Position numbers and translations under genes: made by a program. The notes beneath the pieces are model-generated. The model was not told the DNA's origin, ran no database searches, and worked only from the letters and a program-made list of their open reading frames with translations. Below are positions 10,690-22,169 of a stretch of 64,000 nucleotides of DNA, piece by piece. Source of the DNA: Petaurus breviceps papuanus (Eukaryota > Chordata > Mammalia > Diprotodontia > Petauridae); the NCBI GenBank assembly GCA_028583685.1, contig JAMXIF010000224.1, positions 925,448 to 989,447 of the forward strand. The letters run 5' to 3'. The number at the start of each line of letters is the position of its first letter. Position 1 is the first letter of the stretch.

Positions 10690-12570
10690 GGAAAATAAAA
10701 GCCACCATAGGTAGCTACTACTGTAACAGAGAAGATCAGGGTTCAAATTCAGAAGAAGACAAAAAAGCTTCCTGTAAAACTTCAAAGAAAAATGTGAAAT
10801 GGTCATATGTCCAAAAAGTGTTCATTGAAGTGCTTAAAAAGACTTTAAAACCCAAATAACAGAGGTTGAGGGGAAATTGGGAAAAGAAATAAGCAATGCA
10901 AGCAAAACAAGAAAATTGTGAAAAGAAAGTCAAAAGATCCAAAAACTTACTGAAGAAAATAATGCCGGGGCGGCCAGGTAGCACAGCGAGTAAGAGCACT
11001 GGCTCCAGTGTTGAGAAGACCTGGAGATCGAATCCCAGGCTCAGACACTTAGCACCCACCCAGAAACACCTGGCCGTGTAACCTTGAGTAAGTTACTTAA
11101 CCCCAATTGCTTAGGGGCTGCCAGGTGGCTCAGCGAGGAAGAGCACTGGCTCCAGAGTCGGGATGGATCAAATCTGGGCTCAGATACTCAGCACCACATC
11201 CAGAAATAACTGGCCATGTAACCTTGAGCAAGTTACTTAACCCCGATTGCTTAAAAAAAAAATAATGCCTTAAAACTTAGAATTGGGCTAGGGGAAGCTA
11301 ATGACTTCATTAGGCATGAAGAAACAATAGAACAAAATCAAAAGAATGAAAAAATTGAAAAGAATGTAAAACATCTCATTAGAAAAACAACTGACCTAGA
11401 AAACAGAATGAGAAGGGACAATATAAGAATTGTCAGACTACCTGAAAGTTATGACCAAAAAGAGTCTAGACACTATGCTTTAAGAAATTGTTAATGAAAA
11501 TTGCCCTGAAGTTCTAGAACTAGAGAGTAAAATAGAAATAAAAAAAATCCACTGATCACTACCTGAAAGAAATCCCAAAATAAAACTCAGAAGAGTGTTA
11601 TAGATTTGGTTCAAAGCATCCAGGTCAAGGAGAAACTACTATGAACAACTAGAAAGAAGCAAGTTAAATATGTGAAGTTCCAGTCAGGACAACATAAGAT
11701 TGAGCAGCTTCTACATTAAAAGACCAAAAGGTGTGGAATATAATATTCCAAAGAGCAAAAGAACTGGGTTTGCAACCAAGAATAACCTACCCAGAAAAGC
11801 TGAGTTTAATCCTGTAATAGGAAAAAAATGGACATTTAATGAACTAAAGGATTTTTCAGATATTCTTGAAGAAAAGGCCAGAACTGAACAGAAAACTTGA
11901 CTTATGAGAATCAAGAGAAACATAAGAAGGCAAACATGAAAGGCTACTTATTAGGGATTTAATAAGGCTAAACCGCTTACTTCTTATAAGGGAAAATTAT
12001 ATTTGCAACTCTTAAGATTATTATTACTAGGGAAGTTTGAAAGAATATGCATAACTAGCAGGCTTGGGGTTGAGTTGATTAAGATCCCAAAAAATAAAAT
12101 TGAGTAGGGAAATGTAAAATGGATCCAATGATCTCATTCAAAAAGCATGAATGGAAGAATTGTCACAGTTCAGGGGAGGATGGGGTAGAAGGCAGGTAAT
12201 GTGGAAACCGTCTTCTCATAGACACTGGATTAAAGGAGGAAGAATAAATACATTTAGTGGGATATGAAAGTTTTCTTAACTTACAGAGAAATAGGAGGGC
12301 AAAGAGATAAGAGAAGGGAGGGACTTTTAGAAGGGTGTGTAGATTAGGGAGGTAGTAAATTAGATTTCTGAGGAGGGACAGGGTAAAAAGAGTTTCCCTT
12401 CTCTAGTGCAGGGTTGGAAGAGAGGGAGGGAAACAGCTTAGAACTCAAATTTAAGCAAAAAAAAATTTTTAAACAAAAAGTAAAAAAAAAAGAATAGACA
12501 AGATCACTGAAGGGCAGCCACTCTCCCTGAAGAGCAAAAATACCCAATGTGCTAGGAAGAATGAAGAGAC
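10690..12570 (+). repeat. Old HAL1 (half-L1) remnant, interrupted by a dimeric SINE
   Basis: Shares with the two HAL1 copies at 25.7 and 29.3 kb the ORF1 text 'catctcattagaaaaacaac', 'tgacctagaaaacagaatga', 'actacctgaaagttatgacc' and the C-terminal YLPRKAEFN-like part at 11700-11900. The 3' UTR (12000-12570) is G/A-rich without any ORF2. It is broken by several stops and is clearly more diverged than the other two copies. The dimeric SINE at 10967-11258 splits its 5' part. Confidence 0.7.
10967..11258 (+). repeat. Dimeric tRNA-derived SINE with 11-bp TSD
   Basis: Two related tRNA-like units sit head to tail. The first begins 'ggggcggccaggtagcacag' and ends 'ccccaattgctta'. The second begins 'ggggctgccaggtggctcag' and ends in an A tail. 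Only the second has a tail, and a single duplication AAAATAATGCC flanks the pair (10956-10966, 11259-11269), so the dimer inserted as one unit. Confidence 0.85.
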
Positions 12571-13050
12571 CTAGGGAAAATGTTTATCCTTTAGGTTAAC
12601 AAAATGTGTCAATAAATGTGGATTTTACATAAAAAATAAGTAAGACAAGCGTGAATTTCCCATAGACTTGGAGATCTGAAAATTAGCAATAGTGAGCAGG
12701 AACATTCCCTTAGAAGCTGAGGATTTAAAGTCTGGCCTATTTGATCTACTTAAAGCTGATCTCAGCAGTGACTATGTCTTACATACAATTCATTATCTTA
12801 CATACACATGAAACACCTCCAGCATTCAAAAAATGAAATGATTTTTAAATGATGGGAATTTCTTATATTCTTATGGAATCTCAGGTCTAGAATACATCAG
12901 TGAAGGACAGTTTAAAGTGCCTGGAAAAGCCAGGAGGGGAACAAGAACGGAGGAAGCAGACACCTGTAGGACACTGTAGGACCCTAGGGCACAGCCGCCA
13001 GTCTGTGCATATCTGACATTGGCATAAAGCTCCAAAGTTTGTAAAGAATT
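12571..13050. other. Intron, nothing recognised
   Basis: No repeat core or exon signal is supported. Confidence 0.4.
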
Positions 13051-13054
13051 CTCT

Positions 13055-13320
13055 TCATTTGGCCCTCATCACCCTGGGAAGTAGTTACTCTTGGTCTTAT
13101 TGTGTCTCCATTTTCAGAGGAGGAAACTGAGGCTCAGGGGTTATCACAGATTTAGAGCAGGAAGGAATTCTGCTTCGACTAGTCCCATCTCCTCCTTTTT
13201 TATGGATGAGGAAGCTGAGGTCCAGGGAAGCTGGTGACTTCTCCACAGTCATGCAGCTAGAGAGAATCTGTGACAGACACTGAAGCCAGACCTTTTCATG
13301 ATTAGAGCTAGGAACGGACG
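13055..13320 (-). repeat. Two MIR copies in tandem
   Basis: 'cagaggaggaaactgaggct' at 13118 and 'atggatgaggaagctgaggt' at 13202, each with its own 'ttctccacagtcatgcagct'-type tail in the second, indicate two antisense MIRs. Confidence 0.7.
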
Positions 13321-14304
13321 TGAATAGTAAGTCCGGACTCGAGGAACAGAGACTGAGGGGCAGCTCGGTGTCAGACAACAGAGCACTGGAAGTGTGCAAA
13401 GTCTAATGACGTATTAGACAGAGGCACACCGACAAGGAGAACTGACATTTGGCTCTTTCAGGAAACAGTCTTCTTGCTATGGTAAACTGTTTTTTTATCA
13501 GTGTGGGCTGTGCAGGCAATGATGCTAATGATTCATCAGAAGATAAGTGCTTACATATTAGGGTGGTAGTTTCTATATAAAAACATTTCTAGTGAGATTT
13601 AAATGTCTGTGAGTCTGTACCGCTAAGATAATAACACCACAATACCACAGAACAGAACTCGACAACGGTGTGACATTTGTCAGATGGGACAGGAAACTGA
13701 CATCCTAACTTGGGTTCCTCCAGGATGCCAGGCGCTATCTTGGAAACGAAGGTGTCCCTCTGCTCTCTGGTCCTGGACGAAGTCCCAAAGCGTTCCCTTT
13801 ATGACTTAGCATCTGAACATCGTGGCTGTGGGTTGACAGGCTTTCGTGCCATCCCAATCGCAGCAAAGACTCGGCGCCTGCTCGGTAGACTGAAGGCTAA
13901 ATAGGACAGATGAAATCAGCAATAAAACTGGGGTGGGGGCACTAAGTTTCTCAGATGCTGAAGAGTTGTTTGCCTTTTTTCTTTTCACATAATCATCAGC
14001 TTGGAAAGGATGTCAGGCCAGTGTTATTGTCCTCAGACCACGGTGTACCAGAACTGAGCATCTTGAATTAATTGTCATTTGTCAGTTTAAAAAAATATAT
14101 AGGGGAGTGTTCCAAAAACCTACATTTCTTTCTCTTCTGCTCTCCTTTGACTGTTTTCCTCTAGGAAGTTCTTCCAGAGAAAGGATAGCACTTCATCCAT
14201 AAAAAGGAGGGGATTGGACTAGATGAGGCAGAAACATCCAATTTGGCAAAGAAATTTGAAAGACTTCAGTCAGCTTGGTAGATAAGCACGAATAAGGTGT
14301 TCAT

Positions 14305-14305
<1 letters not shown>
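13321..14305. other. Intron, nothing recognised
   Basis: About 1 kb without a repeat I can name. Short open frames on both strands here have no recognisable product. Confidence 0.35.

Positions 14306-14306
<1 letters not shown>

Positions 14307-14346
<40 letters not shown>
14307..14346. repeat. (AT)n microsatellite
   Basis: An uninterrupted AT run of about 20 units. Confidence 0.97.
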
Positions 14347-14348
<2 letters not shown>

Positions 14349-14499
14349 CTGGTATGAGAGAAATAATGAAGACGGTAAGGGGGAAAGAGAATAAAAGAAA
14401 GGGGATTTCAAATAGAAAAAAGGGAGAGAAGTGATACAAATTAGAGGAGAGGAGAAGAACAAGTTCAAAGAACCCTTGCTTTAGCATGGTTTTAGATCA

Positions 14500-14635
14500 A
14501 AGGTCATCTAGTTGAACCCCCTCACCTTATAGATGAGGGAGAAAATGTGCCTCAAGTCACATAGCTTGTGAGTGATGAGTCAGGATTTGAATCCAGGGCC
14601 TGTGACAAGTTCCAATGCTTCTGCGTCTGCCAAAC
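14500..14635 (-). repeat. MIR SINE
   Basis: 'tatagatgagggagaaaatg', 'gtcacatagcttgtgagtga' and 'gatttgaatccagggcctg' fit antisense MIR. Confidence 0.8.
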
Positions 14636-15045
14636 AGAGGATTTTAGACTGGAAGTAATAGGGAGTCACTGGATTTTATGGGATGGGGGCAGGAAGTGAC
14701 ATGGTCAAGAAAATCTGTTTGACAACTAAGTGGAGAATGGGCCAGAGTGTCCAGAGACTTGGGGAATGAAGACCAACAGGTGCCCATGGGTGGTGGTAGA
14801 GTCCAGTGGCAAAGACAAAAAGATTTTGTGAAGAATAGAAGCATCAGGACCAGGCAGTCAATTTGATAAAGGAGGCAATGATGACCCAGGTCGTGAGCCT
14901 GAACAATGGTGAGGATGGGGGATGGGGTGCTCCCAACAGTAATCAGGAGGTGAGGAGGAGGGGAGGGCTTGGGAGGAAAGAGAATGACTTCCATTTGGGA
15001 CACATTGCATATAAGATCTCTGCAGGACGTGCAGTTCAAGACATC
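14636..15045 (-). repeat. L2 LINE fragment
   Basis: 'agggagtcactggattttat', 'gacatggtcaagaaaatctg' and 'gcatataagatctctgcagg' are antisense L2 3' text. The 131-codon minus-strand frame here is L2, not a gene. Confidence 0.7.
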
Positions 15046-15049
15046 TAAG

Positions 15050-15225
15050 TGACCAGATGAGTTGGAGGACCTGGCTTCAGATCCTGGCTACTGTGCACAC
15101 CTGTGTGACTAGGGGCAAGCACTTCTGTGGGCCTCGGTTTCCTCACCTGTTAAAGAAGGAGGCTGGACCAGATGATCTATAAAGCCCTTTAAATCCATGA
15201 TCTGACATTACAATCTCTGTTCACA
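15050..15225 (+). repeat. MIR SINE
   Basis: 'gacctggcttcagatcctgg', 'cacctgtgtgactaggggca' and 'cggtttcctcacctgttaaa' are in MIR order. Confidence 0.85.
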
Positions 15226-15229
15226 AAAG

Positions 15230-15680
15230 CTTCTGACCTGATGTTGGGCTGGGCTACAAGACAAGTACATAGACTGGCAGAACAAAAATTCAGCAGCTGG
15301 ACAGGAGAGGTCCCGCCAGAGTGAGAGGAGACACCGAGAAGGGGCGTTTATGAGTTGAGGAATCAGAGAAGGAAAGGGCACTGATTTGGGCCTTCAGAGA
15401 AAGGAAAGGGAAGATTTCTAAAAGGACTTGGAAGAAGGCTGCCCCAGGCATCAGGGATGACAGCATGTGCAGACAGGACAGAGTTAAGACAGGCAGGAGG
15501 AGAATGGGGGTCAACATGCATTCTGGTTTTGCTGAAATAAAGAGTATGATGGGAGAGTAAGTGTATGATAAGGCTGAGTGCACTGAAGCCAGGCTCTGGA
15601 GGGCTTTGAATGCAAGGATAAGGAGTCTGTGTTTTCTCTGGTAATCAATAAGTAACTAGTGAGGTTCTCTGAGCAGAATA
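15230..15680 (-). repeat. L2 LINE fragment
   Basis: 'ccccaggcatcagggatgac', 'agcatgtgcagacaggacag' and 'tctggagggctttgaatgca' match antisense L2. 15680-15895 is pyrimidine-rich and unresolved. Confidence 0.6.
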
Positions 15681-15894
15681 CAATGGACTCCAAACACTCT
15701 AGCAGTGGTTTCCATGGGTCCTTGGCTTCCTCGACCCTCCACTGCAGGCTCCCCACACCTCCTTTGTAGTCTCTCCCCCATTCGGTTCATGACACTCTTC
15801 CCTCCTATTTCCCCCGACCTCTCTCTTTCACTGGCTTCTCTCCCTTCTCCTGCCTCGTAAGTATAGACCCTTCCCATGTCCCTATTTCTGATGG

Positions 15895-16015
15895 CTTCAC
15901 TATCTCCATTTTACAGATGAGGAAACTGAGACAAACAAATTAAGTGACTTGCCTAGGGTCACATAGCTAGTAAATATCTATGGTCACATTTGAACTCAGA
16001 TCTTCTTGACCTTGA
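15895..16015 (-). repeat. MIR SINE
   Basis: 'ccattttacagatgaggaaa', 'gacttgcctagggtcacata' and 'tttgaactcagatcttctt' are well preserved. Confidence 0.88.
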
Positions 16016-16124
16016 ATTGGACTAGGGAATATCAGGGCTGGCTCCAGGCAACAGACTTCTAGGACAGGCTTGACCTTTCCTTCCTCCCCCCATGTAAGAT
16101 AAATGGTAAAGTCGTTTTGAATCT

Positions 16125-16620
16125 CTACCCTGCAGTTGTGTCCTTCTGGGCCTACTGAGGGGCCTCCTAACTGTCCTGCTGTTTCCAGGCCCTTGCCCCT
16201 TGAGTCCATCCCCAAATACCCTTCCTAAAGCCCGGGTCTGCCCAGAGGTCATGGCCTGCTCAAAATCCTGCAGTGGCCCTTCCATGGGCTCTGTAATAAC
16301 ATACAAGCACCTGAGCCTGGCCTTCCAGGCCCTCTTTATCCATCTCTCTAGGCTCTCTTCCCAGCCCTCCCCTTCACACACTCTGCACTCCTCCCCATAC
16401 CCCAATTCCATCCTTTCTTTTCCCACTTCCATAAGTATCTGTGGGATACCAAGCGAAAATGGATAGATCTCCAGCAGAACGACTGACACCCTTCTTTTGG
16501 TCTAGTTTTCGGCACACAGGGCTCTCCTGTGTCCCTATTTACATTATGTGCTTCCAAGGCCAAGGGATCCCCTGCTCTGCTTCCTTTGTGTACCCCACCC
16601 CGTCCCCACTCAGTACAGAC
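16125..16620 (+). repeat. L2 LINE 3' part
   Basis: 'ggcctcctaactgtcctgct', 'cagaggtcatggcctgctca' and 'ctttatccatctctctaggc' follow L2 order. Open frames of 82-155 codons on both strands here are repeat-derived. Confidence 0.6.
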
Positions 16621-16934
16621 TGTATTAACAGTGGTGCTTTTGACTCTTTAATGTTAAAGGGGATTTCTAAAGCAGGATTAGTTTGTGGTGATATTAAATG
16701 TTCGCATTTGTAAAAATTTACACACTTAACTGTTTTGTGAAATTATCCATTCATGAGTGAATTCCTTTAGCATTGCTGAGACCCGGATAACACATAAGAG
16801 CGGCTAAAACCAGGAGGCAAGCTTCTGAGAGGGTTCTCCCAGTCCAGCAGCTTGCCTGGTTTCTTTCTTTCAGGACACAAAGCCACATTTGTTTGCTTCA
16901 CACTAATACATGTGTCAGATGTAGCAAAGCACAA

Positions 16935-17030
16935 CAGCTGGTTATTAAGTGCCCTACTAAGAGCTGGAGAGACATAAAAAGGCAAAAGACTGCCCCGCCC
17001 TCGAGGAGCTCACGATGTACATTGCTGTTC
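16935..17030 (-). repeat. L2 3' end
   Basis: 'ggttattaagtgccctacta' and 'ccgccctcgaggagctcacg' are the antisense L2 tail. Confidence 0.6.
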
Positions 17031-17214
17031 AATCTCCAGATTACCCTTTGTTCCTTATCTTCAGTGTATGACCATGGCTTGAGCTGGAGGAGCTAGGACA
17101 AGATGGCATCAAGAAATGTTCTAAGCCCCTCCAGTTCAGACATGCCCTGCTCTAGACCCTCTCCCAGGCCTGACATCCCCTCTTCTAACACTCCCCCAGC
17201 TCTGGCATTCCCTA

Positions 17215-17345
17215 GTCCTGTTCAGAGTCAGGAAGGCCTGAATGCAAATCTGATCCTAGACACTTACTAGCTATGTGACCCTGGGCAAGTCACTTAATCT
17301 CTGTTTGCCTCAGTTTCCACATCTGTAAAACGGAGATAACTATAG
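17215..17345 (+). repeat. MIR SINE
   Basis: 'gcctgaatgcaaatctgatc', 'tatgtgaccctgggcaagtc' and 'cagtttccacatctgtaaaa' are clear MIR core. Confidence 0.9.
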
Positions 17346-17399
17346 CATGGAACTTCCAGAGTTGCTCATGGTGCTTCTCAAACTGTCTCTGCCCCAGGC

Positions 17400-17770
17400 T
17401 TATCGCTCCTGACGGGTCATTGAACAGAACAAGACAGGGCAGATGCTCTGTGAGGATGTTCCCGATGCCATCGTACACAATTCCTATTCTTTGCCATTGA
17501 GTGTGAGGAAGTTGTCTTTCTTTCATTCCCTTCTCTGAGAGTGCAGAGGCAGGATGCATCATCCTGGGCCAGTCATTGTACTCCTCCGAGATGCCCCAGG
17601 CGACTGTAAGCCACGGAGCAGGTGCTGACCAGGACACCCGACACTGGGGCCATCAAAGGCTTTAAAAATCGTCGTGGGACCCCGCCTGAGGTCCCTGTGC
17701 ATGCTGCCCCCTTGCAGTTTGTGGATTAAGCAAAGTACAAGTATCAGCAATGTCCGATTTCTCCCGATAC
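17400..17770 (+). repeat. Unassigned interspersed repeat, copy A
   Basis: Shares ordered blocks with 43480-43740: 'cattgaacagaacaagacag', 'gaggatgttcc', 'acaattcctattcttt', 'gaggtccctgtgcatgctgc' and 'caagtatcagcaatg'. Copy A is about 100 bases longer between the second and third blocks. I do not recognise the family. The strand is arbitrary. Confidence 0.55.
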
Positions 17771-17799
17771 TGAGCCCAAGCTTAAGCCTCACTCCCAGT

Positions 17800-18640
17800 C
17801 ACCTCCACTCTGACCCTCAGGGCCCTCCTCTTTAAGAGGGGACGGGCATTAGGCACAACCTACCTCAAAGGAGGGTTGTGAGGACAGTTTGTCCACCTTA
17901 CGCTACAGAAAAGCTTGCTTAACAAAACCAAGAATAGGAAGTTTAGAAGCAGGCTGGGCGGCTGTGGACGGACTCCATCAGCAGGTCTGCACTGCTTGGG
18001 CTTTCTTTTCTTTTGTCCGGCACATTCCAGCTTCCCCAGCATGTCCTGCTCCCGTTTTGGCCTCTTTAGCCGACGTGTCGTGGCTTCGGTTTGTCCCCCC
18101 TCGGCATTGCTTTGGCAGCATCACCACACCTCCGAGGAAGCTCCCCATGGGAAGTTTTCCCTTTCCATTCTTCATTCTGAAGGCCGGTGCTATTCTCTCT
18201 TCTCTCTCGGTTCTATTCCGCTGTCACTTTATTTCCCCCATTCTTCCTACCAGGCTCCATTTTCTTCCTCCCACACTGTGCACACCAGGCCTAGGAAGAT
18301 GGGCTCTTAAAAGCCAGATAGGTTAAAATCTGCGATGGGGAAAACAATGTTTTTAAGGGGCTTCCACAGTGTTCTTTTTAAGTGTTCTAAGATTTCAGTT
18401 TCCATTTCTATAAAACATGACAGAGTAGAGATGTTAATTGCCTATACACATAGGAGACATGAATTCCACTGCTAGGATGCTGGTGGTGGTGAAACCTGAG
18501 ATCCATCATGCTGCCTCTTGCCTTGCTCTGGTTCCCTGCAGCCAGAGCATGACAATGACCAGCTCCAATCAACACTGACCCCCCCATGGCCTTTTGGGCC
18601 CTTGTCCTCCCACCCCCTCTTAGGATCACCAATTTAGAGC
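17800..18640. other. Intron, nothing recognised
   Basis: No repeat family is supported. Overlapping frames of 131 and 145 codons (17889-18326) have no recognisable domain, lie inside the ENTHD1 intron on the opposite strand and are not called genes. Confidence 0.35.
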
Positions 18641-18784
18641 CCGCAGGGGTTGTGGAGGCCAGCGAGGCAGCTCATTGGACTAGCGGCTGTTCACTGGCCT
18701 TCCTTGTCTGGAGTTGTCCAAGGTCATAGACACAGCCCTCACTATAGATTCATGGCATCCAACCTCAGGAGAAAGTGTCATGGT

Positions 18785-18870
18785 GTGGATACCTACAGTG
18801 GGCCTCTGAGCCAGGAAAACCTGGGTTCAAGACCTGCCTGACACAGCAGGGCTGTGTGACCCCTATCAGA
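18785..18870 (+). repeat. SINE fragment (tRNA-related or MIR)
   Basis: 'aacctgggttcaagacctgc' followed by 'gggctgtgtgaccccta' is a SINE B-box and core fragment. Confidence 0.55.
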
Positions 18871-18999
18871 GACCGCACAGCTCTACAAGCAGCAGAGTAG
18901 ATGTTCATCTGCACCGGGTAAAGGGAGTTTTCTCAAGGGGAGCTCCCTGCACCAATGGTGTGATAATGTGGCTGGTCCAAAAAGGCCTTCTTCCTCCCT

Positions 19000-20275
19000 G
19001 ATTGACTCCCTACCACACCCTCCAAAAACTGTGGCAAACTCCTTTGTTTCCTTTTAGTCTAAGTCCCCTCCCCAAGCCACCGTCCTCACCTCTCCCTCCC
19101 TTCCTCCCCCTTCCCCAGCCACCGTCCTCACCTCTTTCTCACTTCCTCCCCCTTCCCCAGCCACCGTCCTCACCTCTCCCTCCCTTCCTTCCCCCTCCCT
19201 GGCCCTGTTCTCATGCCCAGCACTCCACCATGATGGATACTGCTTTCTCCCGGTCCTTCTCCCATCTGCCCCTTGGTCCTTTTCAGTCTCCCATGCATCC
19301 TAAGCTCAGGTGTCTCCAACTTTGGTCCTCTGCTCTCTTCTCTTATTCTTGTAGATTCAGTGACCAGCCTCATTCGGATGCCTCTCGAATCTATCCATCC
19401 AGCCCTAATCTCTCCACCAAATGCCAGCCCAGCCCAGTCTAGTGGCTGGATGGCCCCACCTAAGCATCTCACCAGCATTTCAAACTGGGCATAGCCAAGG
19501 CAGAATTTGTAATTTGCCCCCTCTACCATACATATTTCTCAGCATCCTCATGCTCCTAGCCAGCCAGGTGTGGAATTCAGAGTTAAGTTAGACTCTTCCC
19601 TCTGCCTCTGGCCCCCTATCCACCGGGCAGCCAGCAGCCTCCCTCCTTCTCTTTACCCAGCACAGCCCCAGCTCAGGCCTCATTCTCTCTCCCCTGGACT
19701 ACCCTTAGGAGCCTCCTAACTCATCTCCCTGCAGCTAATCTTTCCCCTTCCTAATCCATCCTCCACAAAGCTGCCAAAACAAACTTCCTAAATAAAATAC
19801 AAATTTCTTGGCACATCATTTAAAGCCTCTCAAACCTGATTTTCACATAATTTTGCAAATAAAGGAGTGGGCCCTCCACATCAGATCAATCAAACTTGCC
19901 CCCAATTATGCTGCACATACCTGAACTAGAGAAGCCATTGCTGAGGCCTTCGGCCTTTCCCACATGCCACAGTGCTAGGCTCTGCACCCCTCGGATGTTT
20001 CCCATGCACTCCCTGCTCAGCACCACCTCTCCAAAGATGCTTTTCTTCCTTGAAGGATCCCTCCATGGAGGCTTCTCACACCTCCCCCTGACTTCAGGAC
20101 TGACAGCTGTCTACCTCGTCCATTCACTTTGTATTTGCTTATACAGGACCACATTGGAGGACCCAGGACCTCTTCCTGTCCCTCCCCGCCCCCAGCTGTG
20201 AGAACAGTTTTGCCAAGCCTAGCACAGAGACTTGAGCATGACTGGTGCTTAATGAATGCTTGTTGAATTAAACTG
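19000..20275 (+). repeat. L2 LINE, 3' half
   Basis: 'catttcaaactgggcatagc', 'ctcatctccctgcagctaat', 'ccacaaagctgccaaaacaa' and the tail 'ggtgcttaatgaatgcttgt' are L2 3' UTR in order. Confidence 0.75.
19077..19202 (+). repeat. 42-bp minisatellite, 3 units
   Basis: Units begin 'ccaccgtcctcacctct' at 19077, 19119 and 19161, an exact 42-base period. Because 42 is divisible by 3, the open frame across it gives a 14-residue Pro/Ser/Leu repeat. This is a chance product of the array inside an L2. Confidence 0.9.
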
Positions 20276-20605
20276 ACTGCAACACAGTGGAAAGAACCCT
20301 GGCTCCAGAACCAGAGGGTCTGGATTCAAATCCATACCCCTGATGTTCTACTTCTATGACCTCAGACAAGTCATTTAACATCCTTGTCCTTTCCTTTTTC
20401 ACCCATTTGTAAAATGAGGGTCTCTATGGGATGGCTAGGTGGTGCAGTGAGTAAGAGCACCGGCCTGAGGGATCGGTTCCAGCCTCAGATACTTAACACC
20501 CACACAAAAAAAATTGGCCGTGTAACCTTGATCAAGTTACTTATCCCCAATGCTTTAATGATGGTCTCTGAGATGGACTCTGAGGTCCCTTCCAGCACCT
20601 CTTAG
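20276..20605 (+). repeat. MIR SINE, split by a tRNA SINE
   Basis: 'ccagagggtctggattcaaa' and 'ctatgacctcagacaagtca' lie before the insertion. 'gatggactctgaggtccctt' continues after it at 20569. Confidence 0.85.
20426..20557 (+). repeat. tRNA-derived SINE with 12-bp TSD
   Basis: 'atggctaggtggtgcagtga' and 'ttggccgtgtaaccttgat' are the SINE body. The duplication ATGAGGGTCTCT/ATGATGGTCTCT (20414-20425, 20558-20569, one mismatch) splits the MIR. Confidence 0.85.
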
Positions 20606-21365
20606 GATAATCCTATGAATCATTGTATACCTAACTAGGAATGGGGTAGTGACTTTTCCTCGCAACATGCCCCAAACTGTATTTTTGAGGCTTTGTTCCT
20701 CATCCTCCCATCTTCCCAACATTTGAGCTAATGAATTGGTCTGTCCCCACATCCTCAACAGGACCCTCCTTCTTTGCCTCATCAAACACCCAGCACTATT
20801 TCAATAAAAGCAACAGCCCCAACAAAAACCCCATGTTCTTGCACTAATGCTTGCAGAGCTGCCCTCATTTAGCAGAATAACATATTCCAACAAAGTCGGC
20901 AGTTAAGTGAATACTATTTTCTTACTGGATTCCATTATAACCTGTAAACTATTCAAACACTGGTTACAAGAAATACCATACTTTGCTTTAAATAAACTAA
21001 TTTACAGAACTATCACTCTGAAAATTTTATGAAGCAGATTATTAATTCACTTTATTGTGTTTATTGAGCACATTTCTTTTATTGAGTTTATCAACACATC
21101 ATTTGTTAGACAGCAACACTTGTTGCCAAAATATGATATGGCCACCTAGCTCCATTAGACCCCATGAATATCCAGAAAAAAAACCATGCTCAAAGGCGAG
21201 AGAATTTACTTTTATTCTCCTTTTATATAAAGCCAGCCCATATGGGAACACATGGGAACGACTGACTTAGCTAACAAAACCACACCTGAAATCAAAAAGA
21301 GGGTGGACGTCAACATGCACCCACCTCCATCGTAGAACCGAGAGCCAAAGGATGCTTAAAAGTGA
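20606..21365. other. Intron, nothing recognised
   Basis: The stretch is A/T-rich, especially 20830-21060, with no repeat core identified. Confidence 0.4.
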
Positions 21366-21369
21366 CCTA

Positions 21370-21510
21370 GTCCAATACCCTCATCTTCCAGATGAGGAAA
21401 CTGAGACCCACAGATGCTTGGCCATTTGCACAGTGTCATACCAGCATTGAATGATCAGACTCTCTAGACTCCAAAGCTAAGGTTCTTCCCACTGGCCCAC
21501 GGTGCCCAGC
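21370..21510 (-). repeat. MIR SINE
   Basis: 'catcttccagatgaggaaac' and 'tgagacccacagatgcttgg' fit antisense MIR. Confidence 0.75.
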
Positions 21511-21769
21511 GACATCACACTCTTTTCACACTAGATATCGACAGACTTTCCTTTTCCAGGCTCGCGTACACTTGCAAACCACCATGAGGCCAAGGTGTTT
21601 CATTATGGATTAATTCGGCAGCTTCTAACCTTAAGGAAATTGTGCTTGAAGCATATCTTTGCATTCAGGAGTAGTTTAATAAAAGAACAAATATCCCTCT
21701 GTGTATCCTCTTCATTTCTGCCCTTTATAACTGAAGCTAAGGTTTTAATCTTTAAACATGCCTTTACAC

Positions 21770-21860
21770 ATATAGAGGTACGTGTGCATGTATGTATGTG
21801 TACACGTATGTATGTACACATACACATATGTACACATGTGTGCACACACATTTGTAGTTC
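21770..21860. repeat. (TG)/(TATG)n microsatellite next to the second coding exon
   Basis: 'gtatgtatgtgtacacgtat' and 'gtacacatgtgtgcacacac' lie within 70 bases of the exon's splice donor. Confidence 0.85.
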
Positions 21861-21925
21861 TTTAACACGCCTCCCCTCCCTCCCCCCCACGCCAGTGCAG
21901 TCTTACTACCTCTCCAGATACGCAC

Positions 21926-22165
21926 TTGTGAGGTGCAGCCTGGACACCTTGAGCAGTTTGCGCTTGTTCTCTGCAGCAGAGGTGTCTGGAGCCAGGGCAG
22001 GGCTCGCAGTCGGCGAGTGGTCGGCACCAGGCAGTCTTTTGGGGAACATCATCGAGTAGGATGTCCGCTTTCTGGTCCGACACGCCACCTCCCTCTCTTT
22101 GTGAAGCAGCTGCTCATCCATCAGCAAAGTGATGATTTGCTTAGATTTTTCTCGGACATAGTGAC
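21926..22165 (-). CDS. ENTHD1: ENTHD1 second coding exon: end of ENTH domain, start of the disordered region
   Basis: The acceptor TTTATCAG|GT on the minus strand supplies the last two bases of Gly117. The product continues HYVREKSKQIITLLMDEQLL, the final ENTH helix, then KEREVACRTRKRTS and a Ser/Pro/Ala-rich low-complexity stretch. The exon is 240 bp and ends at A|GTGCGT after RLHLT (phase 1), a usable but imperfect donor. An earlier GT (AAG|GTGTCC) was rejected because human ENTHD1 carries RLH beyond that point and only the later donor keeps both phase and length to the next exon. The acidic HKEREVACRTR block resembles the charged helix of epsins just after ENTH. The exon supplies residues 117-197. 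Confidence 0.92.
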
Positions 22166-22169
22166 CTGA

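Noticed and set aside
16022-16489. 155-codon minus-strand frame
   Set aside because: Complement of an L2 3' part; no domain.
19002-19442. Proline-rich repeat protein
   Set aside because: Produced by the 42-bp minisatellite inside an L2.
21770-21860. CRISPR-like array of short repeats
   Set aside because: Simple TG/TA microsatellite without spacers, in a mammalian genome.
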